Shown here: positions 36,831-45,115 of the stretch, one piece after another | Layout of the letters: each line of letters begins with the position of its first letter | Position numbering within the stretch: the stretch's first letter is position 1 | NCBI RefSeq assembly: GCF_002025665.1 | Contig: NZ_CP018786.1 | Location: 1,240,001-1,304,000 of the forward strand | Direction of reading: 5' to 3' | From: Chryseobacterium indologenes | Lineage (GTDB): Bacteria > Bacteroidota > Bacteroidia > Flavobacteriales > Weeksellaceae | DNA: 64,000 bases | Made by a program: the position numbers and the translations under genes | The notes under the pieces: model-generated | What the model saw: only the letters and a program-made list of their open reading frames with translations | Told to the model about the DNA's origin: nothing | The model's database searches: none

Positions 36831-38652
36831 TTTGCATTTCTTGAGAAAGCTTAACGCTATCCACAACAATCTCCGAATGAAAAATCTTCTGCTGAATCCT
36901 TTCATCAAAATTATCGGATACAGCACCAACAAAAAATCCCTGAGTCAAGGTAGAAATTTTCGAAGCTGGAATCAAACTATCCAATTGGGTGGAGATGGAG
37001 GTAGAGGTATCATTCCTATTGATAGATATACTTTGTCTTTTTTGCAGCACTTTTCCAAAGCGTTCGGATAAGGTTTTTGCTGTTTCCCCAACTACCTGAC
37101 CGCTGAAAATATTGCCGACCGTATTCTGAATCACTTTACTCTCCTTGTCTCCATAATCTCTTGTCAGCTGGGAAAAATCCTGAAACCCAAGACATACAGA
37201 AACTTTATTACTTCTGGCGGTAGCAATTAAATTATCCAAGCCCCTGAAATAAATAGTGGGAAGCTCGTCAATAATGACAGAACTTTTTAACTGTCCTTTT
37301 TTATTAATCAGCTTAACAATTCTTGAATTGTATAACCCCAGAGCAGCAGAATAGATGTTCTGACGATCAGGATTATTACCGACGCACAATATTTTAGGTT
37401 CATTGGGATTATTGATATCTAAAGAGAAGTCGTCGCCGGTCATTACCCAATACAATTGTGGTGAGATCATTCTTGACAAAGGAATCTTAGCCGATGCGAT
37501 TTGTCCCTGTAGTTGATCCTGGGCACCTCCTTGCCATGCATCCATAAAAGGAGAGAGGTAGTTCTCTAATTCAGAATAAGATGTTAATATCGTAAATACC
37601 TCCTCATATTTTTTGTTTAGCAGTTCAATAGCGTGGGGAAAAGTACAGTATTTACCGTTTTCATAAATTTTTAGAAACCATATGATTGCCGCTAACAATA
37701 TAATGGGACTTTCGACAAAGAAATCACCCTGTTTCTGGATCCAACTTCTATTAAGATTCAGCATAATGGTGTAAGCAGCTTCATATGCATCTGAAATATC
37801 TGTCATAAAATTAGGATTTAAGGGGTTACATCGATGGCTTTTTCTAGGGTCGTCAAAATTGATGATATAGAATTTCGGCTTTACTGTATAAGCATCGGAA
37901 TAATTTAAAAGATGATTATACGCAATGGTTGATAAGTCATCGAATTTAAAATCATAGATGTACATGGAAAATCCTTTTTCGATATGCTGTCTGATATAGT
38001 TGTTGACAATGGCGTATGATTTTCCTGAACCTGGTGTTCCCAAAACAATGGTCGCACGAAACGGATTGACTACGTTAATCCATCCCTGATGCCAGTTTCC
38101 CTGATAATAGAATTTTGTGGGAAGATTAACCGAGTATTCATTATAGAGTAATTTAGTTTCTTGCTGAAAACTTTCATTCTCACTGTTAAAAACATCAGTC
38201 ATTAAGTTATGCTTCAGAAGACGGCTTATCCAAACCCCTGCCTGCATCAGAAGAATGTATCCGGATCCAGTAAATAGAATATAAAGTACAGAAGTAAAGC
38301 TGCTGGCAGATTGTAAGAGGATTGCGTTTAAAAAGAATAAGACAAAACCGATAGAAAAAACAACACTAATTTTTTTCCAAGTGATCTTTTCATTTTTGAC
38401 TCCCTTTGTTCCGAGGCAACTCAAAGCCAGTAAAACTATTGCGAACAGCTTAGAATAAATAGGTTGCGAAAAAAGGCCTGCTGTCTTATTAAAATTATGA
38501 AGTATTTTATTGATGAGTTCCAGTGTCCATTGTTGCTTTGCAAAAAATCCGTAACAAAACCAATAGAGGTGCATTAGTACTAGAATAATGCTTACCGCTC
38601 GCATAAACGCCATGATTTTGGCAAGTCCTCTTAAATCGTCTTCACCCTGCAT
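36778..38652 (-). CDS. traG: TraG/MobC-type coupling protein, C-terminus replaced
   Basis: 624 aa: four to five N-terminal membrane segments (residues about 10-150), Walker A in LGTPGSGKSYAIVN, Walker B in SSVIIDELPTIYF and late motif GQVVGETAKTLSERFGK. It is the VirD4-type ATPase that links the relaxosome to the transfer channel. The normal family continues for roughly 50 more residues after FHSEIVVD. Here the tail runs into SDR-derived sequence and stops (ISAKLMSS). The core is intact but function is doubtful. It is named TraG/MobC here to set it apart from the VirB4-like TraG at 45112. Confidence 0.85.
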   Translation of the reverse strand: MQGEDDLRGLAKIMAFMRAVSIILVLMHLYWFCYGFFAKQQWTLELINKILHNFNKTAGLFSQPIYSKLFAIVLLALSCLGTKGVKNEKITWKKISVVFSIGFVLFFLNAILLQSASSFTSVLYILFTGSGYILLMQAGVWISRLLKHNLMTDVFNSENESFQQETKLLYNEYSVNLPTKFYYQGNWHQGWINVVNPFRATIVLGTPGSGKSYAIVNNYIRQHIEKGFSMYIYDFKFDDLSTIAYNHLLNYSDAYTVKPKFYIINFDDPRKSHRCNPLNPNFMTDISDAYEAAYTIMLNLNRSWIQKQGDFFVESPIILLAAIIWFLKIYENGKYCTFPHAIELLNKKYEEVFTILTSYSELENYLSPFMDAWQGGAQDQLQGQIASAKIPLSRMISPQLYWVMTGDDFSLDINNPNEPKILCVGNNPDRQNIYSAALGLYNSRIVKLINKKGQLKSSVIIDELPTIYFRGLDNLIATARSNKVSVCLGFQDFSQLTRDYGDKESKVIQNTVGNIFSGQVVGETAKTLSERFGKVLQKRQSISINRNDTSTSISTQLDSLIPASKISTLTQGFFVGAVSDNFDERIQQKIFHSEIVVDSVKLSQEMQNNQEIPPFLISAKLMSS

Positions 38653-38828
38653 TTCAAATAGTTTAAATTAACAGGTTGAAAATATTAGGTGTATGATCTT
38701 ATCAAAAAAAATGGCAGTATGTGGCGCTTGATAGCATTTATTTTCTTCGATATTTATTTTTTACGTTTTCCCGTAAAAGAAATAATATACTAGGTACTAA
38801 ATTTACAACAATTTAAAACTAAAATAAT

Positions 38829-39107
38829 ATGGCAGAATTTACAGAAGATGATTTACTGTATGATGATTACGAGAAGACAACCACTGCAAGTGATGATCCT
38901 AAGTACATAGGAAAGAAAGATAGGGATAGGGTAAATAAGAAAGAACTTTATGAAGTCAAAGATTTTTGTAATGCATTTTTAAAAAAGCATAATTTAGAAA
39001 AAAAGGGTAGTTTTCAAAAAGTTGAAGAATTAATTCGCCTGCCTGAAGCCAGCAAAATTGTTATGAGAGATGAATTAATAAAGTTCGTTGAAAAACATTG
39101 GAAATAG
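38829..39107 (+). CDS. Hypothetical 92-aa acidic/basic protein between mob genes
   Basis: Not recognised. MAEFTEDDLLYDDYEKTTT is an acidic N-terminus; the remainder is charged and helical (VKDFCNAFLKKHNLEKKGSF). It lies on the strand opposite the relaxase and coupling-protein genes, in the gap between them. A perfect 13-bp inverted repeat immediately downstream ends it before the convergent relaxase gene. It could be a regulator or accessory protein of mobilization. Confidence 0.7.
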   Translation: MAEFTEDDLLYDDYEKTTTASDDPKYIGKKDRDRVNKKELYEVKDFCNAFLKKHNLEKKGSFQKVEELIRLPEASKIVMRDELIKFVEKHWK

Positions 39108-39114
39108 TTGAAAA

Positions 39115-39150
39115 ATATAGTAAAGCTCTTAGATTGTAGCTTTACTATAT
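39115..39150. terminator. Bidirectional terminator between 92-aa gene and relaxase
   Basis: ATATAGTAAAGCT and AGCTTTACTATAT form a perfect 13-bp stem with a 10-base loop, between the two converging stop codons. It lies 8 bases after one and 2 bases before the other. Confidence 0.8.
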
Positions 39151-39151
39151 T

Positions 39152-40411
39152 CTAAAGATTGTTTTTTTTCTTTTTTCTCTGTTTCTTTTTCATTTGATAT
39201 GCAAAAACTTGTTCCTCCTGATCCGTATTTGTATCTGAAGACAATAAGCTGGAAAAGAATCCGCCAAAAGCTCCGCTGATGCTATCCGTAAGAAATTGTT
39301 CTGTGCATATTTCCTGAGATAAATTAACGTGATCATTATGATCATATTTTGTTTCACGCTTTATTTCTAACTCATTCCACAGTGTATTGAATGAGTTGGC
39401 TGATAGTTCTTTACTTAGCTGCGAGCCATTCCAGACTAATTTTGAGTTATGATCTATGAATATAATTCCATATATTCTTCCCTGATTATTTTTTCTAATA
39501 ACTGTAGCAATTCCCTGCTCCAATAGTTGAGACTTAAAAGAAGCTTCCGATTTACTCGTGCTGAGTGCAGTTTCTACTGTTCTTTTAAGAATATGTTTTG
39601 AAGGATCATTTTTCATTTTCACTTTAGATTTCTCAATGAGCATCTGAATATTTTCTACTCCTGCATGCTTACCAAAAAGGGATGATTTAAAAGGATTGCT
39701 TATTTTTTTTCCATTTTCATCCGTTGCAAAATAGACGATTCCTTTTCTCATCTTTCCATGCAGTTCTCCGTTAACCTCTTCACAGGAAATATTAAATTGA
39801 GAGAGTAAAGCGTTATAAGCACCTACACTTTGAAAGCCATAGGTTTTAGAGATATGCCTTATTACGGATGATAATTGTGTTTTGATATTTCCCTTAGTAT
39901 AATCTACAGTTTTAAAAATAGAGCTTTGATTTAAATTTCTGTTCTCACCAGCGACTTTCAGGTTATATTGTTTTTCCAGTTTTCTGCAGGCTTCCATTGA
40001 TCGCGGGTGATCATAGCGATCTGATATTTTCTTCCCATCGATTTGTACACAGGTGGTGACGATATGGATGTGAGTTCTGTCGATATCCGTATGTTTAAAA
40101 ACGACATAGGGTTGGTTGCCATACCCCATTTCCTCCATATATTGTTGAGCCATTTCTCTATAATCTTTGTCATCAACCTTATCGTTAGGGTCAGGATTAA
40201 GGGAAATATGTCTTACCGCTTTTTCAGTTTTGTTATTGGCAATCAAGTAGGGTTCAAAATACTGATGAAAAAATTTAACCGAATAAGGTCGATCCCACAA
40301 ATCGGAAATCTTATTAGTGAATAAAACCGTTCCATTTTCGTTGTCTACTTTTTGCTGATTGTATGTGAGGGCACCCCAAAGATTTTCACCTTTTCCAATT
40401 TTTGCGATCAT
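39152..40411 (-). CDS. mobB: MobB-type relaxase
   Basis: 419 aa. The N-terminal relaxase domain carries the HUH motif in DRTHIHIVTTCVQIDGKKI (residues about 120-140) and MIAKIGKGENLWGALTYNQQK at the start. It nicks oriT and stays bound to the 5' end, forming the relaxosome with the protein encoded upstream. The 3' half is variable and ends in a Lys-rich tail (MKKKQRKKKKNN). It overlaps mobA by 4 bases, so the two are cotranscribed and coupled. Bacteroidota MOBP family by appearance. Confidence 0.88.
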   Translation of the reverse strand: MIAKIGKGENLWGALTYNQQKVDNENGTVLFTNKISDLWDRPYSVKFFHQYFEPYLIANNKTEKAVRHISLNPDPNDKVDDKDYREMAQQYMEEMGYGNQPYVVFKHTDIDRTHIHIVTTCVQIDGKKISDRYDHPRSMEACRKLEKQYNLKVAGENRNLNQSSIFKTVDYTKGNIKTQLSSVIRHISKTYGFQSVGAYNALLSQFNISCEEVNGELHGKMRKGIVYFATDENGKKISNPFKSSLFGKHAGVENIQMLIEKSKVKMKNDPSKHILKRTVETALSTSKSEASFKSQLLEQGIATVIRKNNQGRIYGIIFIDHNSKLVWNGSQLSKELSANSFNTLWNELEIKRETKYDHNDHVNLSQEICTEQFLTDSISGAFGGFFSSLLSSDTNTDQEEQVFAYQMKKKQRKKKKNNL

Positions 40412-40842
40412 TTATCAGTAGTTTTTTGAATATGGTTTTGTTCAAATTCTTTCGTAAGTTCTATCACCTGTTTACAGATTACAGCTAGATTTTTAGTATG
40501 ATTTTCCAGTTTAAAGAGATAGAGAGAAGCTTTTTTCTCAGTAAAGTTTCGATATAAAATTTTTACAATCTGATTATAATTGTTTCCAATCGACTGAAAC
40601 TGGTAAAAGAATTTAGTGAGTTGAGTATGATAATCCATCGTTGAAACATCCACTTTTATAATTTTTAATTCTCTCTGAAGCAAAATTGTTGTAATAAATT
40701 TTGCTTTGTTGCTCATGCCTGAAGCTTCAAATAATTTTAGAAAACCAACATTTTCTTCATCTGTCAATCGAAATACATATCTGTTTTTGCTTGGGTTCAG
40801 CTTAGGCTTACGCCCTCCTTTATTGTTTCTATTCGTTTCCAT
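40408..40842 (-). CDS. mobA: MobA-type relaxosome accessory protein
   Basis: 144 aa with a basic N-terminus (GGRKPKLNPSKNRYVFRLT), a ribbon-helix-helix-like DNA-binding part, then helices typical of plasmid mobilization proteins (YNQIVKILYRNF). It helps the relaxase bind oriT. Its stop overlaps the relaxase start (ATGA arrangement). The inverted repeats 60-130 bases upstream are the probable binding site. Confidence 0.85.
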   Translation of the reverse strand: METNRNNKGGRKPKLNPSKNRYVFRLTDEENVGFLKLFEASGMSNKAKFITTILLQRELKIIKVDVSTMDYHTQLTKFFYQFQSIGNNYNQIVKILYRNFTEKKASLYLFKLENHTKNLAVICKQVIELTKEFEQNHIQKTTDK

Positions 40843-40905
40843 ATTCTCTAATTTAATGTTAAGAAAATCACGACTTCGGAGTGGTTTTTAAAGCCCCAGC
40901 CAGGG

Positions 40906-40976
40906 CAAGTTGTTTTGAGGCACGAAAAAAGTTATGAGGCACTCAAAACATAACTTGCTCCTTTCGGGTGAAAGGA
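40906..40976. other. Candidate oriT (inverted repeats upstream of mobA)
   Basis: A long inverted repeat, CAAGTTGTTTTGAG at 40906 and CTCAAAACATAACTTG at 40942 (two extra bases in one arm), is followed by a second, TCCTTTC-GGGT-GAAAGGA, at 40959-40976. The place, just ahead of mobA/mobB, is where oriT sits in related elements. The nick position is unknown. Confidence 0.55.
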
Positions 40977-41477
40977 AATTTCAGTAATAAAGTAGATGTA
41001 ATACTGATCGCATTCATAAAGTTCAATTTCCCAAGACCTCCTTAGTCTTCTGAAACAAAGTAAACCACAATCATTTGTAGGGACAATATTAGAAAGAAAG
41101 TCAAAGAAAGTCACTTAAAGCCAAAAACGACCATTAGAAATGTTTTAAAAAAGAAATACTATTCATTTGTATCAGATTGAGGGCGGGATTTCCTGACTGC
41201 AGATCTGATAGAAATCCTGAATAGTGGAAATCCAGCATGCCAGCTTTCCGGAATTCCAGCGGTCAAGATAATCTCTGTGAAAGATAGTCTTCAGGAAAGC
41301 AATTTTTCAGGATTGCAGGATAGATGGCATTCAGCCAGAACTGATTGAAGTCAATACAGCTTTAGGGAATTCCGTCCAGTAGCACTGAAAGCTGTACAGG
41401 GAACCTGATATATGTATTGGTCCAGGGGCTGTCAATCAGTCTTTATTCCCAATTATGTATAACCAAAATCAAGCAAA
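40977..41477. other. 500-base gap between oriT and traA
   Basis: No convincing gene on either strand. The stretch 41170-41400 has GC-richer phrases with repeated TTCC(A/G)G words (CCAGCATGCCAGCTTTCCGG, TTCCAGCGG), which may be protein-binding sequence. The end carries the traA promoter region. Confidence 0.4.
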
Positions 41478-42245
41478 ATGAAAACAAAAAAACAACCTAC
41501 CATCATTGCATTTTCCACCCAAAAAGGAGGCGTGGGAAAAAGCACTTTTACATCACTTCTAGCAAGTATTCTTCATTATCGGATGAGGTATCATGTTGCC
41601 GTTTTTGACTGTGACTTTCCACAGTACAGTTTACTCCAGATGAGAGAGCGGGATTTAAAAATGGTGATGCAGAATGAGATTTTAAAAAAGATCGCTCACA
41701 AACAATTTACGAGTATTAATAAAAAAGCATATCCCATTTTCCAGAGTAAAGCCGACCAGGTTTTAGAGGATATAGATGCTTATGTTGATGGATCTGAAAC
41801 AATTCCTGATGTTATATTTTTAGATCTACCGGGAACTGTGAATACCGCCGGTATTTTAAAAACTTTGACGAAAGTCCATTATATTTTTTCTCCCATTACT
41901 GCGGATCGTGTTGTGCTGGAAAGTACGTTAAGTTTCACCGATGTTCTAACCAATGTGTTGATGAAAGAAACTCAAACGGGAATCCGGGCAGTCCATCTTT
42001 TCTGGAATCAGGTGGATGGAAGAGAACGGACGTTGCTCTACAAAAACTACAGTAAAGTGATTTCAGATTTAGGGCTGCCACTTATGGAAACAAGCATTAC
42101 AGACAGTAAAAGATTTAGAAAGGAAGGAGAGGCTATTACAAAGACTGTTTTCCGATCGACTTTACTGCCTGCAGATCCTAAATTGTTAGCTCAGTGCAGG
42201 CTGGATCAATTTGTAGAAGAATTTTTAGGAATTGTAAAACTATAA
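41478..42245 (+). CDS. traA: ParA-family ATPase (TraA of CTnDOT-type elements)
   Basis: 255 aa. Deviant Walker A in FSTQKGGVGKSTFTSLLA, Walker B in VIFLDLPGTVN, and a late FWNQVDGRER. In Bacteroidota elements this protein leads the transfer module and partitions or positions the element. Start: MKTKKQPTIIAF, with a CAAGCAAA before the ATG. It is followed 4 bases later by a DUF3408 gene in the same direction. Confidence 0.9.
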   Translation: MKTKKQPTIIAFSTQKGGVGKSTFTSLLASILHYRMRYHVAVFDCDFPQYSLLQMRERDLKMVMQNEILKKIAHKQFTSINKKAYPIFQSKADQVLEDIDAYVDGSETIPDVIFLDLPGTVNTAGILKTLTKVHYIFSPITADRVVLESTLSFTDVLTNVLMKETQTGIRAVHLFWNQVDGRERTLLYKNYSKVISDLGLPLMETSITDSKRFRKEGEAITKTVFRSTLLPADPKLLAQCRLDQFVEEFLGIVKL

Positions 42246-42249
42246 GAGT

Positions 42250-42645
42250 ATGGAATATGAAAAAAATAACAATGATGATAGGGGGATCGATGAACAATAT
42301 CTGATGTCCATTATGGCAGGAAGTCCTAAGAAGGAAGTTATTTCAAAAACTGATGATCCTCCAAAGGAGAAGGGTGAAGCAAAAAATAAGTTGAAGAATA
42401 AAAAAACATCAGATTTAAGTTATGTTGAGCAGTTTCTTACTCATCATACAATGACTAAGCGGGGTGATAAAAGTATCTATATCCGTCCTGAATATCACGA
42501 GCGCCTCTCGCGTATTATTCAAATCATTGCCGATGACCAGATTTCTCTGTATGCTTATCTGGATAATATACTGGCGTATCATTTCGAAATGTTTGAAAAG
42601 GAAATTACTGATGATTTCAATAAAAAATACCGTCCCATTTTTTAA
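42250..42645 (+). CDS. DUF3408 conjugative protein (TraB/TraC-like)
   Basis: 131 aa: an acidic disordered N-terminus (residues 1-60), then the DUF3408 core, VEQFLTHHTMTKRGDKSIYIRPEYHERL followed by ISLYAYLDNILAYHFE. Family members accompany traA in transfer regions and probably bind DNA or the ParA-like ATPase. It starts 4 bases after traA and ends 9 bases before the next gene, so the three form a unit. Confidence 0.82.
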   Translation: MEYEKNNNDDRGIDEQYLMSIMAGSPKKEVISKTDDPPKEKGEAKNKLKNKKTSDLSYVEQFLTHHTMTKRGDKSIYIRPEYHERLSRIIQIIADDQISLYAYLDNILAYHFEMFEKEITDDFNKKYRPIF

Positions 42646-42654
42646 TATCATTTT

Positions 42655-43272
42655 ATGGAAAAAATAATCATTACAGGTTTATTAATCGCTATCATTCTAA
42701 TTCTTCTCGACAGAAGATTCCCAGTCAATGTCCGTGCGAAAGATAGGGGTAATACTAAGAAAAGTTCTCCACCGATAATGGGAGATATTAAGCAAACAAA
42801 AAGAAAAGGTTGGCCAGTTGAAGCCACTGAAAGCCACCTTGAATTTACTTCATTAGCAGAAGATAATTTTGAATCAGAAACCAGAGAAGGGAAAGCTGAA
42901 GATGTAGCCGAGAATAAAAATCTTGATGATATCCTAATCAAGGATAATTGGGGGCAGGAGGAAGAAGATTGGAAGTATCAGGACTCTAATATCGAAAGCG
43001 GGTTTGCTACAGGGGTTACCTTTCAGGAATTGAGTACTGCGGGTCAGCTGTTACAGCGGAATATGCTGGAACCTGATTTAGAACAGCAAGCAGTTGCTAT
43101 AATTCAAAAAATTCATGGGACCGAGCTTTTTGATCTTTTGGAGAATTCGTTGGGGGAGGCTTCGAAGCGTATTTCAAATTTGTTAAGTCAGAGCATTTCG
43201 AATGATGTTCAAGGCATATCTTCCAGTTACAAAGATGGTGTTGAAGGTTTCGATATTGGGGAGTTTGTTTAG
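42655..43272 (+). CDS. Conjugal transfer protein TraD-like, 205 aa
   Basis: One transmembrane segment at the N-terminus (ITGLLIAIILILLDRRFP, residues 4-21), followed by a long acidic soluble part (EDNFESETREGKAEDVAENKN, then ATGVTFQELSTAGQLLQ). It fits the variable membrane-anchored TraD proteins of Bacteroidota elements by position. Its function is unknown. The 3' end forms part of a terminator stem. Confidence 0.65.
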   Translation: MEKIIITGLLIAIILILLDRRFPVNVRAKDRGNTKKSSPPIMGDIKQTKRKGWPVEATESHLEFTSLAEDNFESETREGKAEDVAENKNLDDILIKDNWGQEEEDWKYQDSNIESGFATGVTFQELSTAGQLLQRNMLEPDLEQQAVAIIQKIHGTELFDLLENSLGEASKRISNLLSQSISNDVQGISSSYKDGVEGFDIGEFV

Positions 43273-43288
43273 GCAAATTCCCCTTTTG
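43258..43288 (+). terminator. Terminator overlapping the TraD-like stop codon
   Basis: GGGGAGTTTG and CAAATTCCCC form a 10-bp stem with one wobble, followed by TTTTGTT. It ends the traA-DUF3408-TraD unit before the inserted, opposite-strand nuclease gene. Confidence 0.7.
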
Positions 43289-43305
43289 TTATTAAGAAGT
43301 TTCAA

Positions 43306-44280
43306 CTAAGATCTGTTATCAAACAATTCATGCAGTTTTTTCTGCAGAACCTTTTTGTCGGGAAGCTGCGTTTTGTATTCAGAAACCATTGTCGGAGAAA
43401 GACTTCTACTCAGCGCATATTCTACTACTTCGCTGTCTTTGTCTTTACAAAGCAGTACGCCGATGCTTGGATTTTCGTTCTGACGTTTAACATCCCTGTC
43501 CAGCGCTTCCAGATAAAAGTTAAGCTGACCCAGATGTTCGGGTTTGAATTTATCTGCTTTCAGTTCGAAAGCGACAAGGCATTGCAGCCCCCTGTGGAAG
43601 AATAAGAGATCGATATAAAAATCAGAATTTCCGACCTGTACTTTGTACTCTTCGCTGATAAAAAGAAAATCCCGTCCTAACTCCAGGATAAAATTTTTCA
43701 TCTGCTCAATTAAACCTTTTTGGAGATCATTTTCATTGAATGTTTCAGGCAGATTTAAAAAGTCAAATACATAGCTGTCTTTAAATGTATTGACTATATC
43801 AGCGTTAGTTTCTCTCAACACTGTTGAGAGTTTTGAATTTCCAATCATCGTTCTTTCAAAAAGGCTGCTGGATATCTGTCTCTCTAACTCCCGGAAGCTA
43901 TAATTTTCCTGTTTGGTCAACTTGATATAAAATTCCCTTTCTTCGATTGATTTACATCTGGAGAATATGGACAGATTATGAGACCAGCTGATTTCTCTCA
44001 ACAGTGTTGAGATTTTTGGAAATTCCTTGTAAGTCTCATAAAACTGCTTCATTCTCCAAAGATTCTTATCCGAAAAACCTTTTAGTTCAGGTTCATGAGT
44101 CTGGATAAACTGAGAAAGTTCTTTAACCACAGATTGTCCCCATTCACTCAGCTCTACCTTTTTGCTGATATACTCACCAATATTCCAGTATAGATCGATG
44201 AGTTCCTCATTGACTTTTCTTATCGCATTGTTACGAGACTGTTTGATGAGCTCAATAATATCTGTGAACCTTTTATCCAT
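43306..44280 (-). CDS. DUF1016/YhcG-family PDDEXK nuclease
   Basis: 324 aa. The N-terminal DUF1016 part is AIRKVNEELIDLYWNIGEYIS, the centre LREISWSHNLSIF. The C-terminal PDDEXK part shows DFYIDLLFFHRGLQCLVAFELKADKF, with the Asp and Glu-x-Lys active residues in place, and HLGQLNFYLEALD. It is predicted to be a DNA/RNA nuclease of unknown target. It sits antisense in the tra region, between TraD-like and traE, where the transfer operon is usually continuous, so it is a cargo gene. Nucleases of this family appear near defence genes. Confidence 0.88.
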   Translation of the reverse strand: MDKRFTDIIELIKQSRNNAIRKVNEELIDLYWNIGEYISKKVELSEWGQSVVKELSQFIQTHEPELKGFSDKNLWRMKQFYETYKEFPKISTLLREISWSHNLSIFSRCKSIEEREFYIKLTKQENYSFRELERQISSSLFERTMIGNSKLSTVLRETNADIVNTFKDSYVFDFLNLPETFNENDLQKGLIEQMKNFILELGRDFLFISEEYKVQVGNSDFYIDLLFFHRGLQCLVAFELKADKFKPEHLGQLNFYLEALDRDVKRQNENPSIGVLLCKDKDSEVVEYALSRSLSPTMVSEYKTQLPDKKVLQKKLHELFDNRS

Positions 44281-44423
44281 GATTTCTCTTTTTTGAAATT
44301 CCTTGCAAATTTACAATTATTTATACAGGAATTCTGACTGGCGCACGGTTCTTTAACAGCCAAAAGAGTCCATCCAATGCCATTCCTGTTACTGAGTACC
44401 TAGACTCGGACATCTTTGTCTTC

Positions 44424-44443
44424 AAGCCCGTAAAGTGCGGGTT
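44424..44443 (+). promoter_or_regulatory. Leader hairpin upstream of traE
   Basis: AAGCCCG and CGGGTTT pair across TAAAGTG about 25 bases upstream of the traE start, without a U-run. The position fits an RNA leader structure controlling the transfer operon. Confidence 0.4.
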
Positions 44444-44467
44444 TAATAATCAAAAAATCTATTCATT

Positions 44468-44773
44468 ATGAAAAAACAAAGAAAAAAATTGCTGTACGCA
44501 ATTTTAACATTCGTAACAATTAATTCGGTATTTGGTCAAGGCAATGGTTCAGCCGGAATCAATGAGGCTACACAGATGGTCACTTCTTATTTTGAACCCG
44601 CTACCCAATTAATTTACGCCATCGGTGCAGTCGTCGGACTCATCGGAGGCGTAAAAGTCTATAACAAGTTCAGCAGCGGTGACCCTGATACCAGTAAAAC
44701 TGCTGCCAGCTGGTTTGGAGCATGTATCTTCTTAATTGTTGCCGCAACCATTCTTCGCTCATTCTTCCTTTAA
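44468..44773 (+). CDS. traE: Conjugal transfer protein TraE (DUF4134)
   Basis: 101 aa: a signal-like N-terminus (residues 1-23, ending VFGQ), a small soluble stretch (GSAGINEATQMVTSYFEP) and two membrane helices (LIYAIGAVVGLIGGVKVYN and ACIFLIVAATILRSFF). It is VirB2-like in size, probably a pilin or channel subunit. It is the first gene of the continuous transfer operon and ends one base before traF. Confidence 0.9.
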   Translation: MKKQRKKLLYAILTFVTINSVFGQGNGSAGINEATQMVTSYFEPATQLIYAIGAVVGLIGGVKVYNKFSSGDPDTSKTAASWFGACIFLIVAATILRSFFL

Positions 44774-45115
44774 ATGACGACTATGAATACCTATCATATC
44801 AATAAAGGAATAGGAAGGACGGTAGAGTTCAAGGGACTTAAAGCACAATATCTCTTTATCTTCAGTGGAGGACTCTTAGGAATATTGATCTGTATCATGG
44901 TTATGTATATGGCAGGCGTCAATACCTATCTGTGTTTAATTCTCGGAGGAGTCAGCAGTGGACTTCTTACCGGGCAGACTTTTGCACTGAATGGAAAATA
45001 CGGGGAACATGGTCTGATGAAATTAGGCGCACGCAAGAGACATCCAAAATACATCATCAGTCGAAAGAGTATTTATCGGTATTTGAGAAACAATCGTAAA
45101 AGAACAGAAGTATGA
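44774..45115 (+). CDS. traF: Conjugal transfer protein TraF (DUF4133)
   Basis: 113 aa with two membrane segments (YLFIFSGGLLGILICIMVMY and YLCLILGGVSSGLLTGQTF) framed by basic ends, similar to VirB3. It is part of the inner-membrane transfer channel. It starts at the base after the traE stop and overlaps the ATPase gene by 4 bases. Confidence 0.9.
   Translation: MTTMNTYHINKGIGRTVEFKGLKAQYLFIFSGGLLGILICIMVMYMAGVNTYLCLILGGVSSGLLTGQTFALNGKYGEHGLMKLGARKRHPKYIISRKSIYRYLRNNRKRTEV

Noticed and set aside
40932..41114. 60-aa minus-strand ORF over the candidate oriT
   Set aside because: It covers inverted repeats of the proposed oriT and shows no family resemblance; the DNA structure explains the region better.
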